This document shows positions 27,156-36,804 of a stretch of 64,000 nucleotides of DNA, one piece after another. The DNA comes from JASGCP01 sp965263285 (GTDB taxonomy: Bacteria; Bacteroidota; Bacteroidia; Chitinophagales; Chitinophagaceae). Under the pieces are notes generated by a model. It saw only the letters and a list, made by a program, of their open reading frames with translations, was not told the origin of the DNA and did no database searches. The stretch spans positions 1,054,001 to 1,118,000 of the forward strand of contig CBDHHD010000016.1 of the NCBI GenBank assembly GCA_965263285.1, read 5' to 3'. The translations under genes were made by a program, and so were the position numbers. Each line of letters opens with the position of its first letter. The first letter of the stretch is position 1.

Positions 27156-27875
27156 ATGCCAAATATAGACATACATTTTAATCCTCCTCTATGGAATGCC
27201 ATATTTATTATTCGAAGAGGAATATTAAAAAAGGTGGAACAATATGCTCCTGAACTAACAGGTGATTTATTAGATTTTGGTTGTGGTTCAAAACCTTATA
27301 AACCTTTATTTAGTCATGTGAAATCTTATGTAGGCATAGATATTGTAGAATCTGGACATAATCATGATAAAGAAGAGATTGACTTGTTTTATGATGGCAA
27401 AAGTTTACCCTTTAAAAATGAACAATTTGACTCTGTATTATCTACAGAAGTGTTTGAACATGTTTTTAATTTGCCTTTATTACTTGAAGAATTGCATAGA
27501 GTATTAAAGCCCAAAGGACGAATGCTTTTTACTTGTCCTTTTGTTTGGCCAGAACATGAAATACCTTATGACTATGCGAGATATACACTTTTTGCTCTTG
27601 AGAGTGAATTGGGAAAAAAAGGATTTAAGATTCTTATAAAGGATAAATCGGGTAATTTTTATAGTACACTTATTCAAATGAGAATCTTATTAATAACAGA
27701 AAAGTTAATACCTCAACTAAGAATAAAGCTATTGGTTTCTATATTACGAAGGTCAACTATTCTTGTGTTGAATACATATTTTGTAATATTAAAATGTGTT
27801 GTAAAAGTATTACCTATAAAAATAGATAAGTCGTTATATCTCAACAATATTGTGTTAGTAGAAAAGATATGTTAA
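27156..27875 (+). CDS. SAM-dependent methyltransferase (Methyltransf_11 type)
   Basis: 239 residues. 'GDLLDFGCGSKPYKPLF' is motif I, 'SYVGIDIVESG' motif II, 'FDSVLSTEVFEHVFNLPLLLEELHRVLKPKGRMLFTCPF' the post-motifs typical of small-molecule and glycan methyltransferases. Its stop overlaps the stop of the convergent GT9 gene by four bases. The target is unknown; context suggests surface glycan. Confidence 0.82.
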   Translation: MPNIDIHFNPPLWNAIFIIRRGILKKVEQYAPELTGDLLDFGCGSKPYKPLFSHVKSYVGIDIVESGHNHDKEEIDLFYDGKSLPFKNEQFDSVLSTEVFEHVFNLPLLLEELHRVLKPKGRMLFTCPFVWPEHEIPYDYARYTLFALESELGKKGFKILIKDKSGNFYSTLIQMRILLITEKLIPQLRIKLLVSILRRSTILVLNTYFVILKCVVKVLPIKIDKSLYLNNIVLVEKIC

Positions 27876-28783
27876 TGATTTGTATATTTCTCTTTAAGTG
27901 TTTCCCATCCTTTTAAAACTTGCTCTGTAGAAAAAATACAACATTGTAAATATTCTGTAGTAGAAGCCAGTAAGCAGTCTTTTTTATGTGAATGTATATA
28001 GTCATAACAACCTCTATGCTTACATTTATTGCTTAAAATAACTCCCTTAAATTGATCTATATAATGCCTATGTTCTATATACACAGCATTATTGAAAATA
28101 ATTAATGAAGGGGTTTGTAGTGCTGCTGCTACATGACTTGGTCCAGAGTCCATTCCAATAAAATAGGATGCTTGATATATCCATACTATTAATGAGCGCA
28201 AATCTACTGTTAATGGATGAGCTTTGCTTTTGTTTAAAAACAAAGGAGTGGCTTTATTTTGAATGTAAAATATTTCATAGTCTTCTTTTCTAATTGTTTC
28301 TATAATAGATTCCCAATTTATTCCATAGATATTTCTAAATGGTTCTGCTTGTTCTGTTAAATGAATAAGTATATATTTTTTATTCCATATTTTTTCTTGT
28401 TTTTCTTTATCGGTTAAATAGATTTTAGGATATTCTTCTATATAAGGTACATGAGCGATATTTGAATATGCTTGTAAAATAGGTTGGTTTCTTCTATGTG
28501 TATAATCTAATTCTTTAAAAAAAATAGAAAATTTAAAATATAGACAGGTATATCTATTAAAAATACACATATATTTTATGGCTCTGTTTTTAATAATAGA
28601 AATCTTACTAATATCTTTAATATACACTTGCGGGTAAGGATAATTCTCAAACAATGCGGGTAATGTAGTATAAACAATTACTTTTTTGTATTTTTTTGTT
28701 AGACTCCGTATAATAGGTTCTGCCCAAACTGTATCTCCTAAAGATTTAGCCCAAATAGTAACTATCCTAATTTTTTTTTTCAT
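27872..28783 (-). CDS. GT9 family (heptosyltransferase-like) glycosyltransferase
   Basis: 303 residues, with N-terminal 'TIWAKSLGDTVWAEPIIRSL' and C-terminal 'YFIGMDSGPSHVAAALQTPSLIIF', the GT9 signature. Cysteine-rich C-terminal 'NKCKHRGCYDY' and 'YLQCCIF' segments are shared with the paralogue at 1-932. Likely adds a sugar to lipopolysaccharide core or related glycan at the cytoplasmic face. Confidence 0.88.
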   Translation of the reverse strand: MKKKIRIVTIWAKSLGDTVWAEPIIRSLTKKYKKVIVYTTLPALFENYPYPQVYIKDISKISIIKNRAIKYMCIFNRYTCLYFKFSIFFKELDYTHRRNQPILQAYSNIAHVPYIEEYPKIYLTDKEKQEKIWNKKYILIHLTEQAEPFRNIYGINWESIIETIRKEDYEIFYIQNKATPLFLNKSKAHPLTVDLRSLIVWIYQASYFIGMDSGPSHVAAALQTPSLIIFNNAVYIEHRHYIDQFKGVILSNKCKHRGCYDYIHSHKKDCLLASTTEYLQCCIFSTEQVLKGWETLKEKYTNH

Positions 28784-28825
28784 AAGTGTAATAATAGAAA
28801 ATAAGAATAATTATTTTTACCCCCT

Positions 28826-29833
28826 TTACAACCCATGTTGTATAAAGTTAATCAGCGTATCAAAATAGGGTTTTTGCTCGTTGTACATCGACCATCGTCC
28901 GCTATTATTGAAGACAACCAATTTGCTGTGGGGTATTGTATTAGCCATTTCGGTAAGCTCGTAGATAGGTGTTTCATCATATTTGCCTCCTAATATAAGT
29001 GTAGGGCATTGAATATTTTTTATTTTATCTAATACCGACCAATTTCTAGTATTGCCTCTGAGTGAGTACTCATTGGAACCACACATGGTTATATATACAG
29101 GCTGGCTTATGTTTTTATAGTTTAGTATAACAGGTGCAGGCCATGGTTTTAGTCGGCAAATATGGGTTTCATAGTAAATCATTTCGGCAGTGTCTTTATA
29201 AGTTAGTCCGTCTTTATAGATATTTTTATCTCCTTTAGGTAAATCATAATCTTTAATTTGATTGTAAATAACTTTATATAAGCTATCGGTATAATGTATG
29301 TAGATAGGGATGCTTGCATCAGCATTACTTAAGATAAGTCCTTTTAAATGCGAAGGATATTTTATAGCATATTCTTGTGCGAGTTGCCCTCCAAAATCCC
29401 AGCCGTAGAGATAAAAGCTATCTAAATGTAATGCTTGTCGCACTTCTTCTATTTCATCTACATATCTTGGAATATTCCAAAGCGAAGTGTCGTTAGGGTG
29501 ATCGCTCATTCCGCACCCTAATTGATCGTATAAAATATATTCAATATGAGCAGTAGGAAAAAAGTCTTGAAAGCAAGTAAAGCCTACAGAAGAAAAGCCT
29601 GGTCCTCCATGTAATAGCAAAACTTTCGTGGGACTGTTTCCTATTTGTTGTGTCCACACATGGTAGCCATTTTTTAGTGCTATTAAACGAACGCCTCCTG
29701 TTTTAATGACATTACTATCAACATTTTGATAAGTAGAAGAAGCAAGTACAGTCATGCTTTTAGCATCTTTGCAATTATTATTACAAGATAGGATGCTATA
29801 TAATATTAAACCATATAAAAAATACTTTTTCAA
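28826..29833 (-). CDS. Alpha/beta hydrolase (proline iminopeptidase-like) lipoprotein with altered catalytic residues
   Basis: 335 residues; lipoprotein signal with Cys17 (LYSILSC). Alpha/beta-hydrolase landmarks: oxyanion HGGPG (75-79), 'YDQLGCGMSDHP', and a nucleophile elbow reading G-W-D-F-G-G with Asp146 where proline iminopeptidases have Ser. Asp286 (GGKYDETP) is the acid. The terminal 'SGRWSMYNE' has Arg313 where His is expected. Asp nucleophiles occur in epoxide hydrolases and dehalogenases, but those keep His. It may be a non-peptidase or a binding protein. It lies 7 bases from ccmF. Confidence 0.75.
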   Translation of the reverse strand: MKKYFLYGLILYSILSCNNNCKDAKSMTVLASSTYQNVDSNVIKTGGVRLIALKNGYHVWTQQIGNSPTKVLLLHGGPGFSSVGFTCFQDFFPTAHIEYILYDQLGCGMSDHPNDTSLWNIPRYVDEIEEVRQALHLDSFYLYGWDFGGQLAQEYAIKYPSHLKGLILSNADASIPIYIHYTDSLYKVIYNQIKDYDLPKGDKNIYKDGLTYKDTAEMIYYETHICRLKPWPAPVILNYKNISQPVYITMCGSNEYSLRGNTRNWSVLDKIKNIQCPTLILGGKYDETPIYELTEMANTIPHSKLVVFNNSGRWSMYNEQKPYFDTLINFIQHGL

Positions 29834-29840
29834 TATTACA

Positions 29841-32336
29841 TTATATTTTTTTTCGTAATCTTAATATCATAGATAACAGTGAGCCTATTACCATCACAAT
29901 AATACCTATCCAAAGTACAAAGATATATGGAAATTCTAATACTTTTAAGGTAAGAATTTTTTCTATTGGTTTTGTTTCTTTTAAAGATACTTGTAATATA
30001 TTATTTTTACTATCTACCACTTGATCAAAGCGCACAATAAGGTTTTCTGCTACAACTGTATCGGGCAATATTCTCGCACTATTGCCTACAATAATAATAC
30101 CTGGGTGTGCCATATAGCGCATACTATCTTTACTAACCACCAACATATTTAAAAATACACCTGTTTCATTTGTTGTATCGGCTCCTGCACGGTTCATTTC
30201 ATCGATTGGATTAACAGATACCGATTGTAACACCATATACCCACCTGAATAGAAAAGTGTATCTTTTAGTTTTGTAATTCGTTTTTGAAATGCACTGGTA
30301 TCTATGGAAGTTTGTGATTCGTCTAAGAAAGAAGTAATATATACAAAAATATCTTTATTCCAATAGTGCTTAGCATCAGGGTTAGCAGAAAATCCTTGGT
30401 TGCCTTTATTGTTTTTTAAAATATTGGGATGTATTGTAAATATATGTCCTTGTTGATCTTTAAATGTAATAATAAAATATCGTTTTGTATTCAAAGGAGA
30501 AGTGCTATCTCTTACATATGTTACTTGATAATTGCCCATTTCGATAGGCTTGTTTTGAAATAAAGTAACATTCTCTGCAGGGTTTTCTTTAGTCGTAGAT
30601 TGAAACATAGAAATACCCGATTCATTCCAGCTGAGTATTTTTTTATTTGATGATGATATTAAAATTCCTATTAATATCATGGCAAATCCTATATGAGCAA
30701 TTGAAGCAGTAGCGGTAGAAGATATTTTACCTTTTAATACAACCCATATATACAAACCATTTGCCCAAAAAGAATAGATAGCAGCACAGAGCGCAAGTAC
30801 GATTTCTGTTTTAAAGACTTGCCCATGTTTTACATAGTCAATTCTCCCTCCTATAAGGATAAGTATCACAACACTTATGACGGTAGCAAATACTGAGAAT
30901 CGTATTTTTTTCCAAAAGTATAACCAAGTTGTATTTCCATATTTTAGATATTGTCCTATGGCGGTGAGTATTCCTAATATACATGCTATTAATATTTGAA
31001 TTTGATTGTGCGTATATTCAACATCTTCGGGTTGAGAAAAGCTATTTTTAAAATAGTGTTGTAAAAATGAGAATTGCTGAACCATTTTATTAAAAACAGG
31101 AAGTGAGGTAATACAAGTTATAATAAATGCTGAAAGAAATAGAACAAGTGATCCGATAAACAACCAAAATTCTCTTGAAAAAACTTGCTCTTCTTTTTTA
31201 GGTGCTGGAATATGTTTATATCTAAAACAAAATATAAATAGTGTTGGTATGGTAAATACGAGTACAAACAATAGTAGTTGCATATTCATACCTAAATCGG
31301 TAAAAGCATGTACAGAGGTATCGCCTAAGATGCCACTTCTAGTTAAAAAAGTAGAATAGAGAACCAAGCAAAATGATAGTAAATAAAATAGGTAAGTGCT
31401 TCGTAAAGAAAAAGACGATGATTTGTAAATTAAATTTACATGTAAACCTGCTACCATTAATATCCAAGGTACCAAGGATGCATTTTCTACGGGATCCCAA
31501 GCCCAATAGCCTCCAAATGACAAGCTTTCATAAGCCCATGCAGCCCCCATAGAGATACCCAACCCTAATATGGCAACAGAGAAAATAGACCATGGCAATA
31601 CGGCTTTAGTCCATTCATTATTTTTGTTTATTAACCCTACAAAAGCAAAGCTAAAGGGGATAATAGTAGAAGCAAATCCTAAAAATAGAATAGGCGGGTG
31701 AATGACCATCCAATAGTTTTGTAATAATGTATTAAGTCCTGTGCCATCTTTAATAAGTGAAAGGTAATCGCTTCTAAACCCCCCGTTGATGAGATCTTGA
31801 AAGATAGGTGCATTATTTAAAATTCCATCTGTTCGCAATAAGGTAAAAGGGTTGCTACCTATATGTATATTTTTAATCCATAAGCCAATAATCATGGTAC
31901 TTAAACAAAATTGTACAAAGCTCATAATAGTCATAACGCCTGCTTCCCATTCTTTTGCATATTTTATCATAGCCCATCCTAATATACAATTCCAAAGAGT
32001 CCATAAAAGAAAGCTTCCTTCTTGTCCTTCCCAAAAGCAACTAAATAGATAAGCGGTGGATAAACTTCGATCACTATGTTGCCATGCGTATTTATACTCA
32101 AAATAATGATGCGATAAAATATAATAGAGAATAATAAAACAACCTATTACTGCAATGGTTTCAACAGCAAAGAGAGCTCTTGCAAAACGAATCCATCTTT
32201 TTTTTTCAATGGTATCTTTGGTATGCCATGCGTATCCAAATGATACCATTGCAAGGAGTGTAGTAACAAAAGAAACCACTACTAAGAAATGTCCCCATTC
32301 GCCGGGTAAAAGGTGTTCTCCAATATAGGATTGCAT
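29841..32336 (-). CDS. ccmF: Cytochrome c maturation heme lyase CcmF
   Basis: 831 residues with many membrane spans. The WWD domain 'GGYWAWDPVENASLVPW' (275-291) binds heme in the periplasm. 'YWMVIHPPILFLG' precedes it, and there is a long periplasmic C-terminal domain before a final membrane segment (about 800-822). It joins heme to apocytochrome c in system I. It lies 8 bases from ccmE and is co-transcribed with it. Confidence 0.95.
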   Translation of the reverse strand: MQSYIGEHLLPGEWGHFLVVVSFVTTLLAMVSFGYAWHTKDTIEKKRWIRFARALFAVETIAVIGCFIILYYILSHHYFEYKYAWQHSDRSLSTAYLFSCFWEGQEGSFLLWTLWNCILGWAMIKYAKEWEAGVMTIMSFVQFCLSTMIIGLWIKNIHIGSNPFTLLRTDGILNNAPIFQDLINGGFRSDYLSLIKDGTGLNTLLQNYWMVIHPPILFLGFASTIIPFSFAFVGLINKNNEWTKAVLPWSIFSVAILGLGISMGAAWAYESLSFGGYWAWDPVENASLVPWILMVAGLHVNLIYKSSSFSLRSTYLFYLLSFCLVLYSTFLTRSGILGDTSVHAFTDLGMNMQLLLFVLVFTIPTLFIFCFRYKHIPAPKKEEQVFSREFWLFIGSLVLFLSAFIITCITSLPVFNKMVQQFSFLQHYFKNSFSQPEDVEYTHNQIQILIACILGILTAIGQYLKYGNTTWLYFWKKIRFSVFATVISVVILILIGGRIDYVKHGQVFKTEIVLALCAAIYSFWANGLYIWVVLKGKISSTATASIAHIGFAMILIGILISSSNKKILSWNESGISMFQSTTKENPAENVTLFQNKPIEMGNYQVTYVRDSTSPLNTKRYFIITFKDQQGHIFTIHPNILKNNKGNQGFSANPDAKHYWNKDIFVYITSFLDESQTSIDTSAFQKRITKLKDTLFYSGGYMVLQSVSVNPIDEMNRAGADTTNETGVFLNMLVVSKDSMRYMAHPGIIIVGNSARILPDTVVAENLIVRFDQVVDSKNNILQVSLKETKPIEKILTLKVLEFPYIFVLWIGIIVMVIGSLLSMILRLRKKI

Positions 32337-32344
32337 AATTTAAG

Positions 32345-32785
32345 TTAATTAGCGGATGGGGATGAATTATTACTAGTAGTATATTGTAAGTTCTTTTTTG
32401 CTATTTGCATATCATCTTTGTATTTACTTGGACATTTAATAAGAATACCGTCTTTATTCTTAATCTCAAAAATATCATTTTCCATTTTTCCTTTTAATAC
32501 AATGCGATCGCTTTTTTCCATATCAAATGGTTTTTCATAGTAATATACTACTTTTACTGATTGCCCTGTGGTGTCTTTTACTACAAAACTAAGATAATTG
32601 GGGTTTGTAATAGGATTGTATATAATAGAGTTTGTGTCTAACATGGCAATAATAGATACTGTTTTACCTGGTCGTTCTTTTGCCGATGCAATAGTTTGGT
32701 AAGTAGAGATATCTCCTGTATAGATAATTAATATAGCAATAGTTGCAGCTATAAAAACCAATATGATAATATGTGTTTTCTTCAT
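32345..32785 (-). CDS. ccmE: Heme chaperone CcmE with CxxxY heme-binding motif
   Basis: 146 residues: N-terminal membrane anchor (about 5-24), then the OB-fold heme-chaperone domain with 'LSFVVKDTTGQSVKVVYYYEKPFDM' and 'VLKGK'. The covalent heme site usually reads HxxxY; here it is CPSKY (Cys118-Tyr122), the CxxxY variant known from archaea and some deltaproteobacteria (system I*). It carries heme to CcmF, encoded 8 bases downstream. Confidence 0.9.
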   Translation of the reverse strand: MKKTHIIILVFIAATIAILIIYTGDISTYQTIASAKERPGKTVSIIAMLDTNSIIYNPITNPNYLSFVVKDTTGQSVKVVYYYEKPFDMEKSDRIVLKGKMENDIFEIKNKDGILIKCPSKYKDDMQIAKKNLQYTTSNNSSPSAN

Positions 32786-32933
32786 TTTAATTGTATAGAT
32801 CTAATAAAGCAAAGGTCGCTTTTTTTTCGTTCATGTCTGATTATTTTTTTCTAGGGGTTAAGGTGGTTTCATTATTTGTAATGATGGGTGTATTCGTTTT
32901 CTTATTCGTGTTAAGGGACCAAGAAAGAAAGTA

Positions 32934-33206
32934 ACTACTCAGGTAGATGAATATATTTATTGGAGAACACTGTTTACTGAAATAAGTATAGGCATGGAAA
33001 TAATAGGGAATATCTGATGAGGACTGCCCTCAGATAAAGAGTGTTACAAAACGAGGTAGCGAACCTACCAGCGAGAATGTGGAGGCGGTTAGTAGGGATA
33101 CATTGCTATGTGTCCTTACTTGATTTTTTCTTTGTTTTCTTTCTTTTGTATCAAGACAAAAGAAAGAAAAATATATAAAAATATGCACCTGCACCTGAGT
33201 AGTTAC
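32934..33206 (+). repeat. Shortened core element between inverted GTAACTACTCAGGT ends
   Basis: 273 bp bounded by GTAACTACTCAGGT (32934) and its inverted copy (ACCTGAGTAGTTAC, ending 33206). These ends resemble the IS66-type terminus GTAACTATTTAGG found at 52360 and 50623. Inside are one core arm, 'acacatagcaatgta', and the T/A hairpin. The flanks give no clear target duplication. Confidence 0.65.
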
Positions 33207-33265
33207 AGAAAAAGATTTATTTCTATATCTAACTTATTGTATATTATTGCATAAAAAGATATATT

Positions 33266-34150
33266 ATGTTATATTCTATGACAGGATATGCGAAGGTAGA
33301 AAAGTCATTTGAAGATAAAGGAATATTAATAGAAATCAGATCACTCAATGGTAAACAATTCGATTTAAAGTTATCCTTACCTACATTTTTCCGTTCTTTC
33401 GAAATAGAAATTAGAAACCTATTGTCTCAATTTTTAGAAAGGGGTAGTGTTGAATGTAGTGTAACAATTAGAAAAAATGGGTCGAATGTACAAAATGTCA
33501 TTAACATAGATATTATTAAATCCCATTATCAGCTGCTACAATTAGTAGCAACTGACTTACAAGTATCACAAGTGGCAAAAGATTCTCTATTTTCTAGTGT
33601 TTTGCAATTACCTGATATTTTTTCTAATACCACAGAGCCATTAAGTGCTCAACAATGGGAAATAATAAAGACTTTTTTTACAGATGCTATGAAGCAACTA
33701 ATAGAGTATCGAAAGAAAGAAGGATCGATGTTAGAAACAGATTTGCTTCATCGTATTTATATCATTCAAAAATTAGCTAAAGATATAGAAGTATTGGAGC
33801 CTTTTCGTTCTAAACGAATAAAAGAAGAGTTGCAAAAAAAGATAACAGAATTAATGGGAGATGCAACAATAGATGAGAACAGGTTGGCACAAGAAATGGT
33901 GTATTATATTGAAAAAATAGATATACATGAAGAACAAGTGAGGTTAGATGTTCATTGCAATTATTTTATCCAAGTAATAAAAGAGTCTGAAAATAGTAAG
34001 GGGCGAAAGCTATCCTTTATTCTACAAGAAATAGGTAGAGAAATAAATACATTGGGTTCTAAAGCGCATGATGTAGCTATTCAAAAAATTATTGTTCAAA
34101 TGAAAGACGAATTAGAAAAAGCAAAGGAACAGACTCTTAATATTTTGTGA
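33266..34150 (+). CDS. yicC: YicC family endoribonuclease
   Basis: 294 residues, full length for the YicC/YloC family. It begins with the family signature 'MLYSMTGYAKVEK', continues with 'IEIRSLNGKQFDLKL' and 'LRNLLSQFLERGSVECSVTI' and ends with the conserved 'GRKLSFILQEIGREINTLGSKAHDVAIQK'. E. coli YicC is a ribonuclease implicated in small-RNA turnover. Cytosolic; no operon partner is visible. Confidence 0.93.
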   Translation: MLYSMTGYAKVEKSFEDKGILIEIRSLNGKQFDLKLSLPTFFRSFEIEIRNLLSQFLERGSVECSVTIRKNGSNVQNVINIDIIKSHYQLLQLVATDLQVSQVAKDSLFSSVLQLPDIFSNTTEPLSAQQWEIIKTFFTDAMKQLIEYRKKEGSMLETDLLHRIYIIQKLAKDIEVLEPFRSKRIKEELQKKITELMGDATIDENRLAQEMVYYIEKIDIHEEQVRLDVHCNYFIQVIKESENSKGRKLSFILQEIGREINTLGSKAHDVAIQKIIVQMKDELEKAKEQTLNIL

Positions 34151-34187
34151 ATAATTTTAGGATGTGTGCTATTGCTATTTATTTTTT

Positions 34188-34371
34188 ATCGCCTCCACAT
34201 TCTCGCTGGTCGATTCGCTCACCTCGTTTTGTAACGCTCTTTATCTGAGAGCAGTCCTCATCAGATATTTCCTATTATTTCCATGTTTATATTTATTTAA
34301 TAATCCATGCTTCCAGCACCTCAAAAAAAGATGTAGCCAAAAACCTCTTAGCACTTGAAAAAAGATGTAGC
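34188..34371 (+). repeat. Right-hand fragment of a core element, with a double D end
   Basis: The right palindrome arm starts at cgcctccac, 37 bases after the yicC stop. It is followed by two inverted D ends in tandem (to 34338 and 34343-34371). The left half is missing. Confidence 0.65.
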
Positions 34372-34410
34372 TTATCATTGAGTAACTGCAAGATTTTATT
34401 TTAAAATTAT

Positions 34411-34418
34411 TATTTTTG
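34411..34418 (+). promoter_or_regulatory. -7 box upstream of hemF
   Basis: TATTTTTG, 39 bases before the hemF ATG. Confidence 0.4.
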
Positions 34419-34456
34419 TTTTTAATTAAAGTGAGTTAAAAAACAAAGTATTTTAT

Positions 34457-35368
34457 ATGAGTATTAAAAAAGAATTTGTCAAATCAATTAAGCAAATACA
34501 AAATAATATTATTGAAGCATTAGAAAAAGAAGATGGAGCTATTTCTTTTATTGAAGATGTATGGGAGCGACCAGGTGGGGGGGTAGGATGGACAAGAACC
34601 GCTTCCTTAGGCAATGTGTTTGAAAAAGGAGGAGTGAATGTAAGTGAAGTAGAAGGAGAAGTAACCCCCGAGATGATTAATGCACTTAATTTAGATGGTC
34701 ATTTTTTTTATGCAACAGGCATATCTCTTGTATTGCATCCTTATAATCCATTTGTGCCAACTATTCATGCTAATGTAAGATATTTTGAAATGTATGATCA
34801 TCGTGGAGATGTTGTAAGCGAATGGTTTGGAGGGGGTATGGATCTTACTCCTTATTATTTATTTGAAGAAGATGTTATTCATTTTCATCAAACATTAAAA
34901 GATATGTGCAGTCGCTTTGACACTAATTTATATTATGAATTTAAAGATAATTGTGATCAATATTTTTCTAATCATCATCGTAATAATGAGTCAAGGGGGG
35001 TGGGAGGTATTTTCTTTGATAAAATAAAGCCATCCGATATATATCCAATTGACTATTGGAATCAATTTACTATTCAATGTATGGGGTCTCTTATTCCTTC
35101 TTATTTGCCTATTGTAAAAAAAAGAAAGAATATCCCCTTTGATGCAAAAAATAAATATTGGCAACAAATTAGACGAGGGCGTTATGTAGAGTTTAACCTT
35201 ATTCATGATCGAGGTACATTATTTGGACTTAAAACAAATGGTAGAGCAGAAAGTATTCTTATGAGTTTGCCTCCTACTGTTAGATTTGATTATAATTATA
35301 TACCACAACCTGATAGTGAAGAGGCAAAGATGTTATCGGTTTTACAAAAACCAAGAAGTTGGGTATAA
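34457..35368 (+). CDS. hemF: Oxygen-dependent coproporphyrinogen III oxidase
   Basis: 303 residues. It oxidatively decarboxylates coproporphyrinogen III to protoporphyrinogen IX in heme synthesis, needing O2. Conserved segments: 'NPFVPTIHANVRYFEMY', 'WFGGGMDLTPYYLFEED', 'GVGGIFFDKI', 'RRGRYVEFNLIHDRGTLFGL' and 'ILMSLPPTVRFDY'. It supplies heme for the cytochrome c pathway encoded at 29841-32785. Confidence 0.97.
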   Translation: MSIKKEFVKSIKQIQNNIIEALEKEDGAISFIEDVWERPGGGVGWTRTASLGNVFEKGGVNVSEVEGEVTPEMINALNLDGHFFYATGISLVLHPYNPFVPTIHANVRYFEMYDHRGDVVSEWFGGGMDLTPYYLFEEDVIHFHQTLKDMCSRFDTNLYYEFKDNCDQYFSNHHRNNESRGVGGIFFDKIKPSDIYPIDYWNQFTIQCMGSLIPSYLPIVKKRKNIPFDAKNKYWQQIRRGRYVEFNLIHDRGTLFGLKTNGRAESILMSLPPTVRFDYNYIPQPDSEEAKMLSVLQKPRSWV

Positions 35369-35466
35369 CTTTCTTTTCTAATTATTTTTCTAATTCAATA
35401 GATGTATTGGTAATGATTAACAGGTAAAAAAAGAATATTAGTTTGTTGAGGGGGCATACTTTTTTT

Positions 35467-35975
35467 GGTATAACGATTTTTTTAGTGAGCGATGACAAAG
35501 ATAATATATTTTTAAAAAAAACAATTTATTTTTGGCTACGGCTTTTTTTGAGGTGCTGGAAGCATGGATTATTAAATACATATAAACATGGAAATAATAG
35601 GAAATATCTGATGAGGACTGCCCTCAGATAAAGAGCGTTACAAAACGAGGTGAGCGAAGCGACCAGCGAGAATGTGGAGGCGGACATTTTTATATATGAA
35701 TCGTTATGATGAGCATAAAGTATGTACATAAAAGATACCTATGGATAAGCTCATCATAACGATTCATACCTAACCGCCTCCCTTCATTCTCGCTAGCGTA
35801 GCGAGCCGTAGTTTTATAGCTCTTTATCTGCAGGCTTGATTTTTTCTTTGTTTCTTTCTTTTGTATCAAGACAAAAGAAAGAAAAAGATATAAAAAACAA
35901 ATAATGAATCTATACCTGAGTCATTACAAAAAAAGGTGTATTTTAATACCTGCTCACTAAAAAAGTCGTTATACC
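35467..35975 (-). mobile_element. Nested mobile element, A-type ends, reverse orientation (copy A3)
   Basis: 509 bp with A-type ends and perfect 8-bp duplication CTTTTTTT (35459-35466, 35976-35983). The right duplication overlaps the stop codon (35982-35984) of the DUF5683 gene. The outward promoter (TTG-N18-TATCTTTG on the minus strand, near 35490-35520) points back at the 3' end of hemF. Confidence 0.88.
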
Positions 35976-35981
35976 CTTTTT

Positions 35982-36803
35982 TTATTCTATTGTGCGCCTC
36001 AGTTTAGGTTTAGGGCTATGTATATCTAATATAAAGTCTAAGCCATTGACATTATTAGCATAAGCTATGGGTAAAGGAGAAGCAATCATAGGCTGAATGT
36101 GCATAGTTAATGAAGGGGATATATCAAAGTTTCGTAAGTGAGCAGATACGGCTGCATCGGCAACATTTAATCCCCACATAATAACAGTAAAAAGAATAGA
36201 GTAATCTCTATTCTTTCTAAATTGATTACGATAATATTGTAAAGAAGTAGCCGATAGACCTTGTAAGAGTGGGAAAATTTTTTTTATAGAGGGAGTATCA
36301 TTATTTACAACTGCATTATAAGCAAATGCGGTTCGTTGATACCAAATAGTATTATAAATTAAGAATCCAATGGGTGTGCCAATAGCAGCCCATACAATAG
36401 GTATTTTCCAAAATTGATGATTGTAAGCTTGCCCCAAGCCTGGAACAGCCGTAGAAAAAATAGTGGCTATCTTAGGTACATATGTTTTGTTTTTAGAAAA
36501 ATTAAAAGCATTTTTTAACATTTCTTTTCGTGCAGTTATTTTTTTTATGTGTAAACTATCTCGTAGGGCTTTTTTTAATGCTACGCTATCGTTTTTTGCT
36601 CCTTCTTCATCTTTTATAGGAGGAGTTGATTTGTTTATAGTAGTGTCAATAGGATAGTTATTTATATTCACTGGAGAAAAATCTATATTTTTTTCTATGC
36701 TTATTTGTTTATTATTTATATCATTCATTTGTGATAGCGCTTGGTAAGGAAGCAGCACATAAATAGTTAAAAAAAATAAATAGAATGGATATATTTTAAA
36801 CAT
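35982..36803 (-). CDS. DUF5683 membrane protein
   Basis: 273 residues: signal-like N-terminus (to about residue 24), a charged linker, then the DUF5683 block 'ATIFSTAVPGLGQAYNHQFWKIPIVWAAIGTPIGFLIYN' with one or two membrane segments and 'NFRKNRDYS...WGLNVADAAVSAHLRNFDIS'. The family is common in Bacteroidota next to parB and its role is unknown. It starts one base after the parB stop. An A element inserted exactly at its stop codon. Confidence 0.85.
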   Translation of the reverse strand: MFKIYPFYLFFLTIYVLLPYQALSQMNDINNKQISIEKNIDFSPVNINNYPIDTTINKSTPPIKDEEGAKNDSVALKKALRDSLHIKKITARKEMLKNAFNFSKNKTYVPKIATIFSTAVPGLGQAYNHQFWKIPIVWAAIGTPIGFLIYNTIWYQRTAFAYNAVVNNDTPSIKKIFPLLQGLSATSLQYYRNQFRKNRDYSILFTVIMWGLNVADAAVSAHLRNFDISPSLTMHIQPMIASPLPIAYANNVNGLDFILDIHSPKPKLRRTIE

Positions 36804-36804
36804 A

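Noticed and set aside
32934..33206. Target duplication around the GTAACTACTCAGGT-bounded unit
   Set aside because: The flanks are gaaagaaa and agaaaaag, alike only because both are A/G-rich. I do not count it as a duplication.
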